Assembly (NCBI GenBank): GCA_036564135.1
Contig: DATCLC010000055.1
Coordinates: forward strand, 1 to 23,100
Length of the DNA stretch: 23,100 nt
Source: RSA11 sp036564135
Lineage (GTDB): Bacteria; Actinomycetota; Thermoleophilia; Solirubrobacterales; 70-9
Direction of reading: 5' to 3'
This document shows positions 1 to 6,562 of this stretch, piece after piece. The position numbers and the translations under genes were made by a program. Numbering within the stretch: position 1 is the stretch's first letter; each line of letters starts with the position of its first letter. The notes under the pieces are model-generated. The model saw only the letters and a program-made list of their open reading frames with translations, made no database searches and was not told the origin of the DNA.

Positions 1-36
1 ATCTCGCGGGCGATCTCAGGGATGCACATCCGCTAG
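1..36 (+). CDS. possible 3' end of an upstream gene (partial)
   Basis: Frame 1 reads ISRAISGMHIR followed by a TAG stop at 34-36. Ten of its eleven codons end in G or C, matching the codon bias of the genuine genes here. A strong intrinsic-terminator-like hairpin starts 50 bp downstream on the same strand, which is what one expects after a gene end. Only eleven residues are visible, so no family can be named, and the frame could be open by chance in such GC-rich DNA. Confidence 0.25.
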   Translation: MSRAISGMHIR

Positions 37-86
37 GAGCAGCCCGAAGGCTTACGCCTAGGACACACACACCTCCATCCTCCTCC

Positions 87-119
87 GCGAGCGGCGCCCC
101 CGGGCGCCGTTCGCGTTTT
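87..119 (+). terminator. intrinsic terminator, + strand
   Basis: A 13-bp stem (87-99 with 102-114, one G-T wobble; the tight centre would open to a small loop) is followed directly by GTTTT at 115-119. The T-run is only on the + strand side, so it would end transcription entering from the left edge. It lies between that presumed gene and the convergent M28 peptidase gene. Confidence 0.6.
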
Positions 120-185
120 GGGGCCTCACTCCCCGGGCCGCCCAGCCACCCGAGCGAGGCTTGGAGCGTCGCGGCGCTGGGGCGG

Positions 186-1400
186 CTACGCGCGCGCCAG
201 GCGCTCCGCGACCGCGTAGGTCAGGCGGGTGCCCTCCTCGACCGTCTCGAAGTGGACGTTCTCCGGGAGGTCGGTCGGCAGGTGGTAGTGGGTGAGGTGG
301 TGGTAGTCGTTGAGCGAGGTGACGTTCACCGTGCGGTAGCCCTCGCGGTTGGGGATCACGGCGTCGGTTGAGGCGCGGGCTCGGAAGCCCCGCTCGAGCC
401 GCAGGCCGCGCTCCTGCGCTACGCCCCAGACGAGCTCGCGGAACTCCTCGTCGAAGTACTCCATGCGAACCGGCCCCTCGGCCTCCAGCATGACGAGCCG
501 CGGCGAGCCGATCGTGTCGAGGTTGAGGAACCACGTCGACTCCTTCGGCAGCTCGTTGCGGTGGCGGTCCATGAAGGCGCGGATCCCGTCCTGGAGCGTC
601 TCCTCGGCGCCGGCGGAGACCAGCCAGACCCGCAGGCCCTCGAGCGGGCGCTCGCGCAGCATCTCCGCGAACGCGACGAGCGCCGCGACCGCCGTGAGGT
701 TGTCGTTGGCGCCGGGCACGACCTCGCTGCGCCACATGTCGCCCAGCAGCGCCGTGCTCGCCACGCCCAGCCCGAGCGCGGCTCGGCCCGCCGTCCGCCT
801 TCCGGTGAGCGCCGCGACCAAGCCGAGGATCGGGCCCGCGAGCGCGCCCCACCACTGCGGTGGCTGGGTCTTGATGTGCGGGATCACGTTCGGGAAGCGC
901 TCGTGGAAGGCGGCCACCGCCGTCTGGTCGAAGAGGATCCCGGTCTGCGCCGCGTCGTGGTGGGCGAGCACGACGAGGGTGCGCTCGGCCTGCGGGTCGC
1001 CCAGCCGAGCGACCACGTTCACCGTCGTGCGCCGTTTGCGGAAGGTGCGCCGCACCCAGCGCGGGCCGTTGTGGACCTCGTCGACCAGGCCACCGAGCGC
1101 CGCGCCGGCGAGCGCCGCGCCCAGGACGCGCCGACCACGCAGGGTGAGCGCCGCGCCGAGCGCGCCGATCGCGCTCAGCACGGTCGCCGTCGGGGGGAAC
1201 GTGCCCCAGCTCGGCTCATCCTCCAGGGCGACCTCCTCCACCCCGGCCGCGCGCAGCCGCTCGGCAAGCCATTCGGCGGCCTCGCGCTCGCCAGGCGAGC
1301 ACGGCCCGCGCTCGATCGCGGCGAGGCGCTCGACGACCTCGCGCAAGGTCGCGGCAGGGGGATCGATTTTCTCGGTTGCGGGGCTTGCCGTCCCGGTCAT
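186..1400 (-). CDS. membrane-anchored M28 family zinc metallopeptidase
   Basis: Predicted co-catalytic two-zinc aminopeptidase of the M28 family, 404 aa. Visible metal-site motifs in order: AHHD (H147, D149), GANDN (D233), GAEE (E266/E267), NLDTIG (D295) and the late HYH (H371/H373) before LPTDLPENV. Two hydrophobic stretches are present: residues about 70-107 ahead of the catalytic core, and about 183-221 between the first and second metal ligands. This suggests a membrane-associated enzyme with an insertion in the catalytic domain. The ATG at 1400 is preferred over an in-frame TTG at 1433 because a purine-rich GAGAGAGGG lies just upstream of it. It is separated from the MFS gene behind it by two strong hairpins, so it is probably its own transcription unit. 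Substrate unknown; confident at family level only. Confidence 0.85.
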   Translation of the reverse strand: MTGTASPATEKIDPPAATLREVVERLAAIERGPCSPGEREAAEWLAERLRAAGVEEVALEDEPSWGTFPPTATVLSAIGALGAALTLRGRRVLGAALAGAALGGLVDEVHNGPRWVRRTFRKRRTTVNVVARLGDPQAERTLVVLAHHDAAQTGILFDQTAVAAFHERFPNVIPHIKTQPPQWWGALAGPILGLVAALTGRRTAGRAALGLGVASTALLGDMWRSEVVPGANDNLTAVAALVAFAEMLRERPLEGLRVWLVSAGAEETLQDGIRAFMDRHRNELPKESTWFLNLDTIGSPRLVMLEAEGPVRMEYFDEEFRELVWGVAQERGLRLERGFRARASTDAVIPNREGYRTVNVTSLNDYHHLTHYHLPTDLPENVHFETVEEGTRLTYAVAERLARA

Positions 1401-1476
1401 GAGGCCCTCTCTCTCGCCCTTGGGAACGCTCAAGGTACCCCCCTCGCGCGTTTCGCGAACCTACCCGCAAGTAGCC

Positions 1477-1507
1477 GCGGGCGGGGCCCGCGGGGGGCCC
1501 CGCCCGC
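1477..1507. other. perfect 13-bp inverted repeat
   Basis: Arms 1477-1489 and 1495-1507 are perfectly complementary around a 5-nt loop, all G/C. There is no T-run on either side. With the neighbouring hairpin at 1540-1572 it fills most of the gap between the MFS stop and the M28 start. It may be a Rho-independent-like stop lacking a U-tract, or an mRNA stabiliser. Confidence 0.5.
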
Positions 1508-1539
1508 TTCATCAGAGGGGCGCTTTCCGGCCCGCGGCC

Positions 1540-1572
1540 GGGGCGAGAGGTCCTCTCCGGACCCCTCGCCCC
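1540..1572 (-). terminator. stem-loop after the MFS gene
   Basis: Arms GGGGCGAG and CTCGCCCC (8 bp), one mismatch, then GGTCC/GGACC (5 bp) around the loop TCTCC. It starts 18 bp beyond the MFS stop codon on the minus strand. No T-run follows, so termination is inferred from position and stem strength. Confidence 0.45.
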
Positions 1573-1590
1573 GGCGCGAGCCGGGCGGGA

Positions 1591-3048
1591 TCAGGCGGGA
1601 ACCTTGGCCGGCTCGCCCGCGCCGATCTCCGCGTGCGCGCGGCTGTCGCGTCCACGGATCAGGACGAGGCTGGCCAGCAGCCCGAGCAGGCCGATGCCCG
1701 CGCCCCACGCGAACGCGTCCGCGTACCCCTCGGTGAGGACCTGCGGCGTCACCTGACCGGTGGGCGCCAGATCGCCGATCGTCGAGAAGGCGACCGAGGC
1801 GAGCACTGCCAACCCGAGTGCGCCGCCGATCTGCTGCGAGGTGTTGATCAGCCCGCTCGCCAGGCCGGCCTCCTGCGGCTCGACGCCCGCGACGGCGGCG
1901 ATCGTCTGGGGCACGAACGTGAACCCCAGGCCGACCGCGACGACGAGCGACGGGCCGAGGATGTCGGCCACGAATCCACCGTCGGCCGAGATCTGGGTGA
2001 ACCAGACCAGCGCGCCCGAGACCAGCACCATCCCGAACGCCAGGACGGGCTTGAAGCCAACTCGCGTGACGAGCTGGGACGCGACACCCGCCGCGATGAT
2101 GATCCCGGCCGAGAGGGGCAGGTACGAGAGGCCCGCCTTGATCGCGCTGTAGCCCAGCACGTTCTGCATGTACAGCGAGATGAAGAAGAACATGCTGAAC
2201 ATCGACGCGCCGGTCAGGATCCCGACGATGTTCGCGCCCGTCAGCGTGCGCTTCCGGAAGATCCGGAAGGGCACGAGCGGGGCGGCCGACCGCAGCTCGA
2301 TCGCGATGAACGCGCCGATCAGCCCGGCCGCGAGCGCGAGCAGCCCGATGGTCTGGCCCGAGCCCCAGCCCGCGTCCGGCGCCTCGAGGAAGGCGTAGAC
2401 GAGGATCGAGAGGCCCGCGGTGACGCTGACCGCGCCGGCCAGGTCGAAGTGGCGGGTCGCCGAATCGGCGCGGCTCTCGCGGATCAGCCGCGGCGCGATC
2501 AGGGCGGCCGCGATGCCGATGGGCACGTTGACCCACAGGACCCACTCCCAGCCGGCGTACTCGGTGAGCACGCCGCCGAGCAGCACGCCGACGGCGCCGC
2601 CGGAACCGGCCACCGCGCCCCAGACGCCCAGGGCCTTGTTGCGCTCAGCGCCGTCGCTGAACGTCGTCGTGACGATCGAGAGCGCCGCCGGCGAGAGCAG
2701 CGCAGCGCCGAGGCCCTGAACGGCCCGCGCCGCGACCAGCACGCCCTCGCTCTGCGCGAACCCGCCCGCGAGCGACGCGAGCGCGAACAGCACGAGTCCG
2801 CTGATGAACACGAGCCGGCGCCCGAGTAGGTCCGCCAGCCGGCCGCCTAGCAAGAGGAAGCCGCCGAACGTCAGCACGTACGCGTTGACGACCCACGCGA
2901 TGTTCGCCTGGGAGATGTCGAGCGCAGCACCGATCGTCGGCAGCGCCACGTTCATGATCGCGGCGTCCAAAACGACCATGAACTGACTGACGCAGAGCAG
3001 CGCCAGGGCCAGCCAGCGCCTGCTCTGAAAGTCGCGTTCGGATGCCAT
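1591..3048 (-). CDS. MFS multidrug efflux transporter, DHA2 (14-TM) family
   Basis: Proton-driven exporter of the DHA2/EmrB-QacA type, 485 aa, the usual length for a 14-helix member. Hydrophobic segments run from residue 12 to about 465. The first helix carries LDAAIMNVALPTI (28-39), typical of motif D1. The loop after helix 2 has GGRLADLLGRR (68-78), motif A. Helix 5 has the glycine-rich motif C region GSGGAVGVLLGG (148-159), followed by the W(E/R)W-VNVPIG signature. The ATG is preceded by GGAGG at a good distance (GGAGGATTC-ATG). It is divergent from a TetR gene with two palindromic operators between them, the classic arrangement of an exporter under local repression. The exported compound cannot be told from sequence. 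Confidence 0.92.
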   Translation of the reverse strand: MASERDFQSRRWLALALLCVSQFMVVLDAAIMNVALPTIGAALDISQANIAWVVNAYVLTFGGFLLLGGRLADLLGRRLVFISGLVLFALASLAGGFAQSEGVLVAARAVQGLGAALLSPAALSIVTTTFSDGAERNKALGVWGAVAGSGGAVGVLLGGVLTEYAGWEWVLWVNVPIGIAAALIAPRLIRESRADSATRHFDLAGAVSVTAGLSILVYAFLEAPDAGWGSGQTIGLLALAAGLIGAFIAIELRSAAPLVPFRIFRKRTLTGANIVGILTGASMFSMFFFISLYMQNVLGYSAIKAGLSYLPLSAGIIIAAGVASQLVTRVGFKPVLAFGMVLVSGALVWFTQISADGGFVADILGPSLVVAVGLGFTFVPQTIAAVAGVEPQEAGLASGLINTSQQIGGALGLAVLASVAFSTIGDLAPTGQVTPQVLTEGYADAFAWGAGIGLLGLLASLVLIRGRDSRAHAEIGAGEPAKVPA

Positions 3049-3083
3049 GAATCCTCCGGGGAGATTGGGGATGTGCCTATAAT

Positions 3084-3099
3084 CGGAAACCGAATTCCG
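3084..3099. promoter_or_regulatory. TetR operator candidate 1 (CGGAA-N6-TTCCG)
   Basis: CGGAAACCGAATTCCG has 5-bp arms around 6 nt, the same arm sequence and spacing as the site at 3123. It lies in the 151-bp region between the divergent MFS and tetR starts and abuts a TATAAT at 3078-3083. Confidence 0.6.
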
Positions 3100-3115
3100 G
3101 TTCCGGTTGACGCCC

Positions 3116-3121
3116 TACTAT
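3116..3121 (+). promoter_or_regulatory. possible -10 of tetR
   Basis: TACTAT sits between the two operators in an AT-richer pocket. A start about 7 nt downstream would fall inside operator 2, so a bound repressor would block it. No good -35 is visible, so this is tentative. Confidence 0.3.
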
Positions 3122-3139
3122 ACGGAATCGTGATTCCGT
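3122..3139. promoter_or_regulatory. TetR operator candidate 2 (perfect palindrome)
   Basis: Perfect 8-bp arms ACGGAATC and GATTCCGT around GT; the core is CGGAA-N6-TTCCG, as in operator 1. Core start to core start is 39 bp, close to four helical turns, so two dimers could bind roughly the same face of the DNA. This is the best operator in the window for the adjacent TetR protein. Confidence 0.7.
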
Positions 3140-3199
3140 TTGAGTGCCGACCGTCACATAAGGGACGATTTGGGCGCGAGAATTGGGACCACCACCCCG

Positions 3200-3781
3200 A
3201 TGAGCACTTCCGAGGTCGACATCCGCCCGCTTCGCGCCGACGCGCTCCGCAACCGCGCGCGCGTGTTGGACGCGGCGCGCGAGCTGATGGGTGCCCGGGG
3301 CGTCGACGTCGGAATGGAGGAGATCGCGCGCGCGGCGGGCGTCGGGGTCGGCACGGTCTACCGGCACTTCCCGAACAAGGAGGCGCTGATCAGCGCGCTC
3401 GCCGAGGACCGCTTCGAGCGCATCGCCGCCCTCCTGCGCGAGGCCCTCGACGACCCCGATCCCTGGCACGGCTTCGAGACGATGATGCGCCGCGGCGCCG
3501 AGCTCCAGGTCGCCGACCGCGCGCTCACCGAGGTGATGCGCAACCACGGCAACGCCATGGAGGCCGCCGCCACCAAGTACGAGGTGCCGGAGCTCACCGA
3601 GCGGCTCGTCAAGCGCTGCAAGGCGGCCGGCGTGCTCCGCGACGACGTCCACCACGGGGACATCCCGATGGTCCTATGCGGCGTCGGCACCGCCACCTGC
3701 TCCGCCGCCGGGCGCCTCGCCGGCGAGGACGGCTGGAAGCGCTACCTCGAGTACGTGCTCGAGGGCATGCGCGCCGAATAG
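3200..3781 (+). CDS. TetR/AcrR family transcriptional repressor
   Basis: Local repressor, 193 aa from the ATG. The N-terminal DNA-binding domain is clear: RADALRNRARVLDAARELM (helix 1), then MEEIARAAGVGVGTVYRHFPNKEALISAL (about 39-67), with the TVYRHF recognition-helix signature. The C-terminal half is the variable ligand-binding and dimer domain. The start is not certain. The ATG at 3200 has only a weak ribosome site, while an in-frame TTG at 3170 follows AAGGGA and would add ten residues. It is divergent from the DHA2 exporter, with two matching operators between them, so it most likely represses both the exporter and itself until a toxic ligand binds. The ligand is unknown. Confidence 0.9.
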   Translation: MSTSEVDIRPLRADALRNRARVLDAARELMGARGVDVGMEEIARAAGVGVGTVYRHFPNKEALISALAEDRFERIAALLREALDDPDPWHGFETMMRRGAELQVADRALTEVMRNHGNAMEAAATKYEVPELTERLVKRCKAAGVLRDDVHHGDIPMVLCGVGTATCSAAGRLAGEDGWKRYLEYVLEGMRAE

Positions 3782-3828
3782 CGGGCCTCCCCTCGGGGCG
3801 AAACGGCGCACGAAACGCCCGCGCGCCC

Positions 3829-3834
3829 TAGATT
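3829..3834 (+). promoter_or_regulatory. -10 element, leaderless start of the CocE-like gene
   Basis: TAGATT is followed by exactly 7 nt and then the ATG at 3842. A bacterial start point usually lies about 7 nt after the -10, so the ATG itself would be the 5' end. No Shine-Dalgarno sequence is present. No convincing -35. Confidence 0.5.
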
Positions 3835-3841
3835 CGGCCCC

Positions 3842-5734
3842 ATGGGTTTGCGGGGTACGACGCGGCGAATCTGCGCGTGGAGCGCCGCCTTGGCCGGCGC
3901 GCTCGCCTGCGCCGCCGCCCTCCTCCCCACGCCCGCCGAGGCCGGCCAGCGCTGGACGCCGTACACCCGCCCCGCCACGTACGGAATCGTCGAGGAGCCG
4001 AACGTGTCGATCCGCATGCGCGACGGCGTCGTCCTGCGCGCGAACGTCGCCCGCCCCGACGCGCCGGGGCCCCACCCCGCGCTGATCATCCAGACGCCCT
4101 ACAACAAGGACTTCATCGTCAACGAGTTCTTGGGCGGCACCTCGAACTGGTTCGTCCAGCGCGGCTACGCGGTCGTCACCGTCGACGTGCGCGGCACCGG
4201 CGCCTCGGGCGGCACCTGGGACAGCTTCGGGCCCAACGAGCAGCGCGACGGCGCGCAGGTCGTGCGCTGGGTCCGCCGGCAGCCCTGGTCGAACGGGCGC
4301 ATCGGGCTCACCGGCCCCTCGTACATGGCGATCACCCAGCTCTACACCGCCGCGCAGCGGCCGAAGGGCCTGCGGGCGATCTTCCCGATCGTGCCCCTCG
4401 GCGACGGCTACCGCGACATCGTCTTCACCGGCGGGCAGATCAACATCGCCTTCATCCCGCTCTGGCTCGGCCTCGTGACCGCGGGCAGCATCGTGCCCTC
4501 GCCGAACGCGGTCGACCCCAGCGACCCGGTAGGCAGCCTGTTGAGCTCGCTTACCGCGCTCGTCCAGCACGTCGCCGGGGCGCTCTCCTTCCAGGTGCCG
4601 GCCGTGCTCGACTCGGCGGTGGGCGGCGAGATCGCCTTTGACGGGCCCTTCTGGAAGACGCGCTCGCCGCTGGAGGTCGTGGACCGCATCAACGTGCCGA
4701 CGTTCGTGGTCGGCGGCCTCCACGACATCTTCCAGCGCGGGGAGCCGCTCATTTACGAGCGCCTCAAGAACCGGGTCCCCGCGCGCCTTCTGATCGGGCC
4801 GTGGACCCACGTCGGCGCCTCGACCGGTCAGGGCCTGCCCCGCGACGGCGTGCCCGACCTGCGGGAGATCGCCCTGCGCTGGTTCGACCGCTGGGTGATG
4901 GGCAAGCGCCGTGCCACCCGGATCGCCCGGATGCCGCGGGTGACCCAGTGGGTCTGGGGGCGCGAGCGCTACGAGGTGCAGCGCGACTGGCCGAGCCCGC
5001 GCCTGCGGCCCAAGCGCCTGCACCTGCGCGGCGGCGGGCGGCTCGCCCACCGGGCGCCGTCCGGGCCTGAGCCCGCGCAGAGCTTCCTCCAGCATCCCCT
5101 CTCGGGGATCTGCACGCAGTCGACCGTGCAGTGGACGGCCGGGCTGCTCGAGGGGATCCCCTGCACGACGGACAACCGGCTCAACGAGCTCGGCGAGGCC
5201 ACCTACACCACGGCGCCGCTCAAGCGCCCGCTGCGGATCGACGGGCCCGCGCTCGCCGACCTGTGGGTGACGACGACCGCGCGCGACGCGGTGCTCTCGG
5301 TGCGCCTCACCGACGTCGCGCCCGACGGCACCTCCCGGGAGCTCACGTCGGGCTGGCTCGCGGCCAGCTTCCGCGCCGTCGACCGCTCGCGCAGCCGCGT
5401 TGTGGGCGGCCGCCTGCTGCAGCCCTGGCACCCCTTCACCAAGGCCTCCGTGCGCCCGGTCACGCCGGGCGTCCCCACGCGCATGCGGATCGAGGTCTTC
5501 CCGACCTCGGCCGTGATCAAGCCGGGCCACCGCCTGCGCCTCTCCGTCGGGCCTTCCGACTTCCCGCACCAGCTCCCGCCCCTCCCCCAGGCCCTGGGCT
5601 CGCTGCTCGGGCAGGTGCGCGTGCTGACCGACGACGCCCATCCCTCCTTCGTGGAGCTGCCGGCCAGGCGCAAGGAGTGCGGCGGGAAGTGCCGCCCCTA
5701 CCCCGTTCCCCAACTCATCCGCGGGCGCCAGTAG
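3842..5734 (+). CDS. secreted CocE/NonD family acyl hydrolase (S15-like)
   Basis: Alpha/beta-hydrolase of the CocE/NonD or X-Pro dipeptidyl-peptidase (S15) group, 630 aa. A Sec-type signal peptide is clear: RR at 8-9, a hydrophobic run at about 13-29, and AEA before G35. The catalytic domain starts at MRDGVVLRANVARP (59-72). It has the oxyanion-side segment DVRGTGASGGTW (115-126), the nucleophile elbow GPSYMA (S160), GGLHDIF (D295) and GPWTHV (H323). The C-terminal region (about 430-610) is the jelly-roll domain typical of this family, with the late PGHRLRLSVGPSDFPH element. The elbow reads GPSYMA where GxSYxG is usual. The start is supported by a -10 placed for a leaderless mRNA. Substrate unknown: cocaine esterase, glutaryl-acylase and dipeptidase activities all occur in this fold. 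Confidence 0.88.
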   Translation: MGLRGTTRRICAWSAALAGALACAAALLPTPAEAGQRWTPYTRPATYGIVEEPNVSIRMRDGVVLRANVARPDAPGPHPALIIQTPYNKDFIVNEFLGGTSNWFVQRGYAVVTVDVRGTGASGGTWDSFGPNEQRDGAQVVRWVRRQPWSNGRIGLTGPSYMAITQLYTAAQRPKGLRAIFPIVPLGDGYRDIVFTGGQINIAFIPLWLGLVTAGSIVPSPNAVDPSDPVGSLLSSLTALVQHVAGALSFQVPAVLDSAVGGEIAFDGPFWKTRSPLEVVDRINVPTFVVGGLHDIFQRGEPLIYERLKNRVPARLLIGPWTHVGASTGQGLPRDGVPDLREIALRWFDRWVMGKRRATRIARMPRVTQWVWGRERYEVQRDWPSPRLRPKRLHLRGGGRLAHRAPSGPEPAQSFLQHPLSGICTQSTVQWTAGLLEGIPCTTDNRLNELGEATYTTAPLKRPLRIDGPALADLWVTTTARDAVLSVRLTDVAPDGTSRELTSGWLAASFRAVDRSRSRVVGGRLLQPWHPFTKASVRPVTPGVPTRMRIEVFPTSAVIKPGHRLRLSVGPSDFPHQLPPLPQALGSLLGQVRVLTDDAHPSFVELPARRKECGGKCRPYPVPQLIRGRQ

Positions 5735-5745
5735 CCACCAGGACG

Positions 5746-5751
5746 TAGGCT
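5746..5751 (+). promoter_or_regulatory. -10 element, leaderless start of the PaaG-like gene
   Basis: TAGGCT followed by exactly 7 nt, then the ATG at 5759; no Shine-Dalgarno. It has the same geometry as at 3829 and 18510, and lets the gene be transcribed independently although only 24 bp separate it from the upstream stop. Confidence 0.5.
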
Positions 5752-5758
5752 GCCGCCC

Positions 5759-6553
5759 ATGAAGGAATTCGAGACGGTCGACGTCTCGGTCGCCGACGGC
5801 GCCGCGACGATCACCCTGAACCGCCCCGAGAAGCTCAACGCCTGGAACCTCCAGCTCGGCCTTGATCTGCGCGAGGCGGTGGACGCCGTCGCCGAGGACG
5901 CGGCCGTGCGCTCGGTCCTGATCACCGGGGCGGGCCGCGCGTTCTCATCGGGCGCCGACCTCAGCGAGCCCGCGGAGACCCTGCCGGACGGCACGCTCGA
6001 CCTCGGCGGCGTGCTGCGCGACCGCTACAACCCGATCATCCTGCGCCTGCGCGAGATGCCCAAGCCGGTGGTCTGCGCGGTGAACGGCCCCGCCGTGGGC
6101 ATCGGCTGCTCGCTCGCGCTCGCTGGCGATCTGGTGCTGGCGGCGCGCTCGGCGTACTTCTTGCTCGCGTTCGTGAATATCGGGCTCGTGCCGGACGGCG
6201 GCGCGAGCCTCTTCGTGCCCGCCCGCGCCGGGGGCGCGCGGGCCATGGAGATGACCCTGCTCGGCGAGCGGATCGGGGCCGAGCGGGCGCTCGAGTGGGG
6301 CCTCGTGAACCGGGTCATAGACGACGAGCGGCTCGCCCCGGAGGCGACCGCGCTCGCCGCCCGCCTCGCCAAGGGCCCGACGGGCGCCTACGCGGCGGCG
6401 AAAGCGCTGCTCAACCGCCGCCTCTACGCCGGTCTAGAGGAGCAGCTGGAGGCCGAGGCCCGCGCGCAGGCGGAGCGCGCCGGCAGCAAGGACTTCATCG
6501 AGGGCGTCACGGCGTTCGTGCAGAAGCGCGAGCCGAACTTCACCGGCGAGTAG
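5759..6553 (+). CDS. enoyl-CoA hydratase/isomerase family protein, PaaG-like
   Basis: Crotonase-fold acyl-CoA enzyme, 264 aa, full length. Oxyanion-hole residues lie in SSGADL (A66) and NGPAVGIG (G114). The active-site stretch is NIGLVPDGGAS. It has an aspartate (D146) where PaaG-type isomerases have one, and Phe138 in the position of the hydratase QPE glutamate eight residues earlier. The conserved tail GSKDFIEGVTAFVQKREPNFTGE also looks like PaaG. A 1,2-epoxyphenylacetyl-CoA isomerase-like or other isomerase role therefore fits better than a plain hydratase. No other phenylacetate (paa) genes are near, so the substrate is open. It converges on the kinase gene with only 9 bp between stops. 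Confidence 0.87.
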   Translation: MKEFETVDVSVADGAATITLNRPEKLNAWNLQLGLDLREAVDAVAEDAAVRSVLITGAGRAFSSGADLSEPAETLPDGTLDLGGVLRDRYNPIILRLREMPKPVVCAVNGPAVGIGCSLALAGDLVLAARSAYFLLAFVNIGLVPDGGASLFVPARAGGARAMEMTLLGERIGAERALEWGLVNRVIDDERLAPEATALAARLAKGPTGAYAAAKALLNRRLYAGLEEQLEAEARAQAERAGSKDFIEGVTAFVQKREPNFTGE

Positions 6554-6562
6554 AGCGCCGGG

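Noticed and set aside
1..86. tRNA or other RNA gene at the left edge
   Set aside because: No cloverleaf, T-loop GTTCRA motif or CCA end could be placed.
349..2829. 826-residue open frame on the + strand
   Set aside because: Runs antisense through the clear M28 and MFS genes; it is low-complexity Arg/Ala/Pro sequence without motifs, as expected where stops are rare at high GC.
3078..3083. TATAAT as a + strand promoter
   Set aside because: A perfect -10 match, but no -35 is found at 16-18 bp on either strand, and the direction cannot be fixed.
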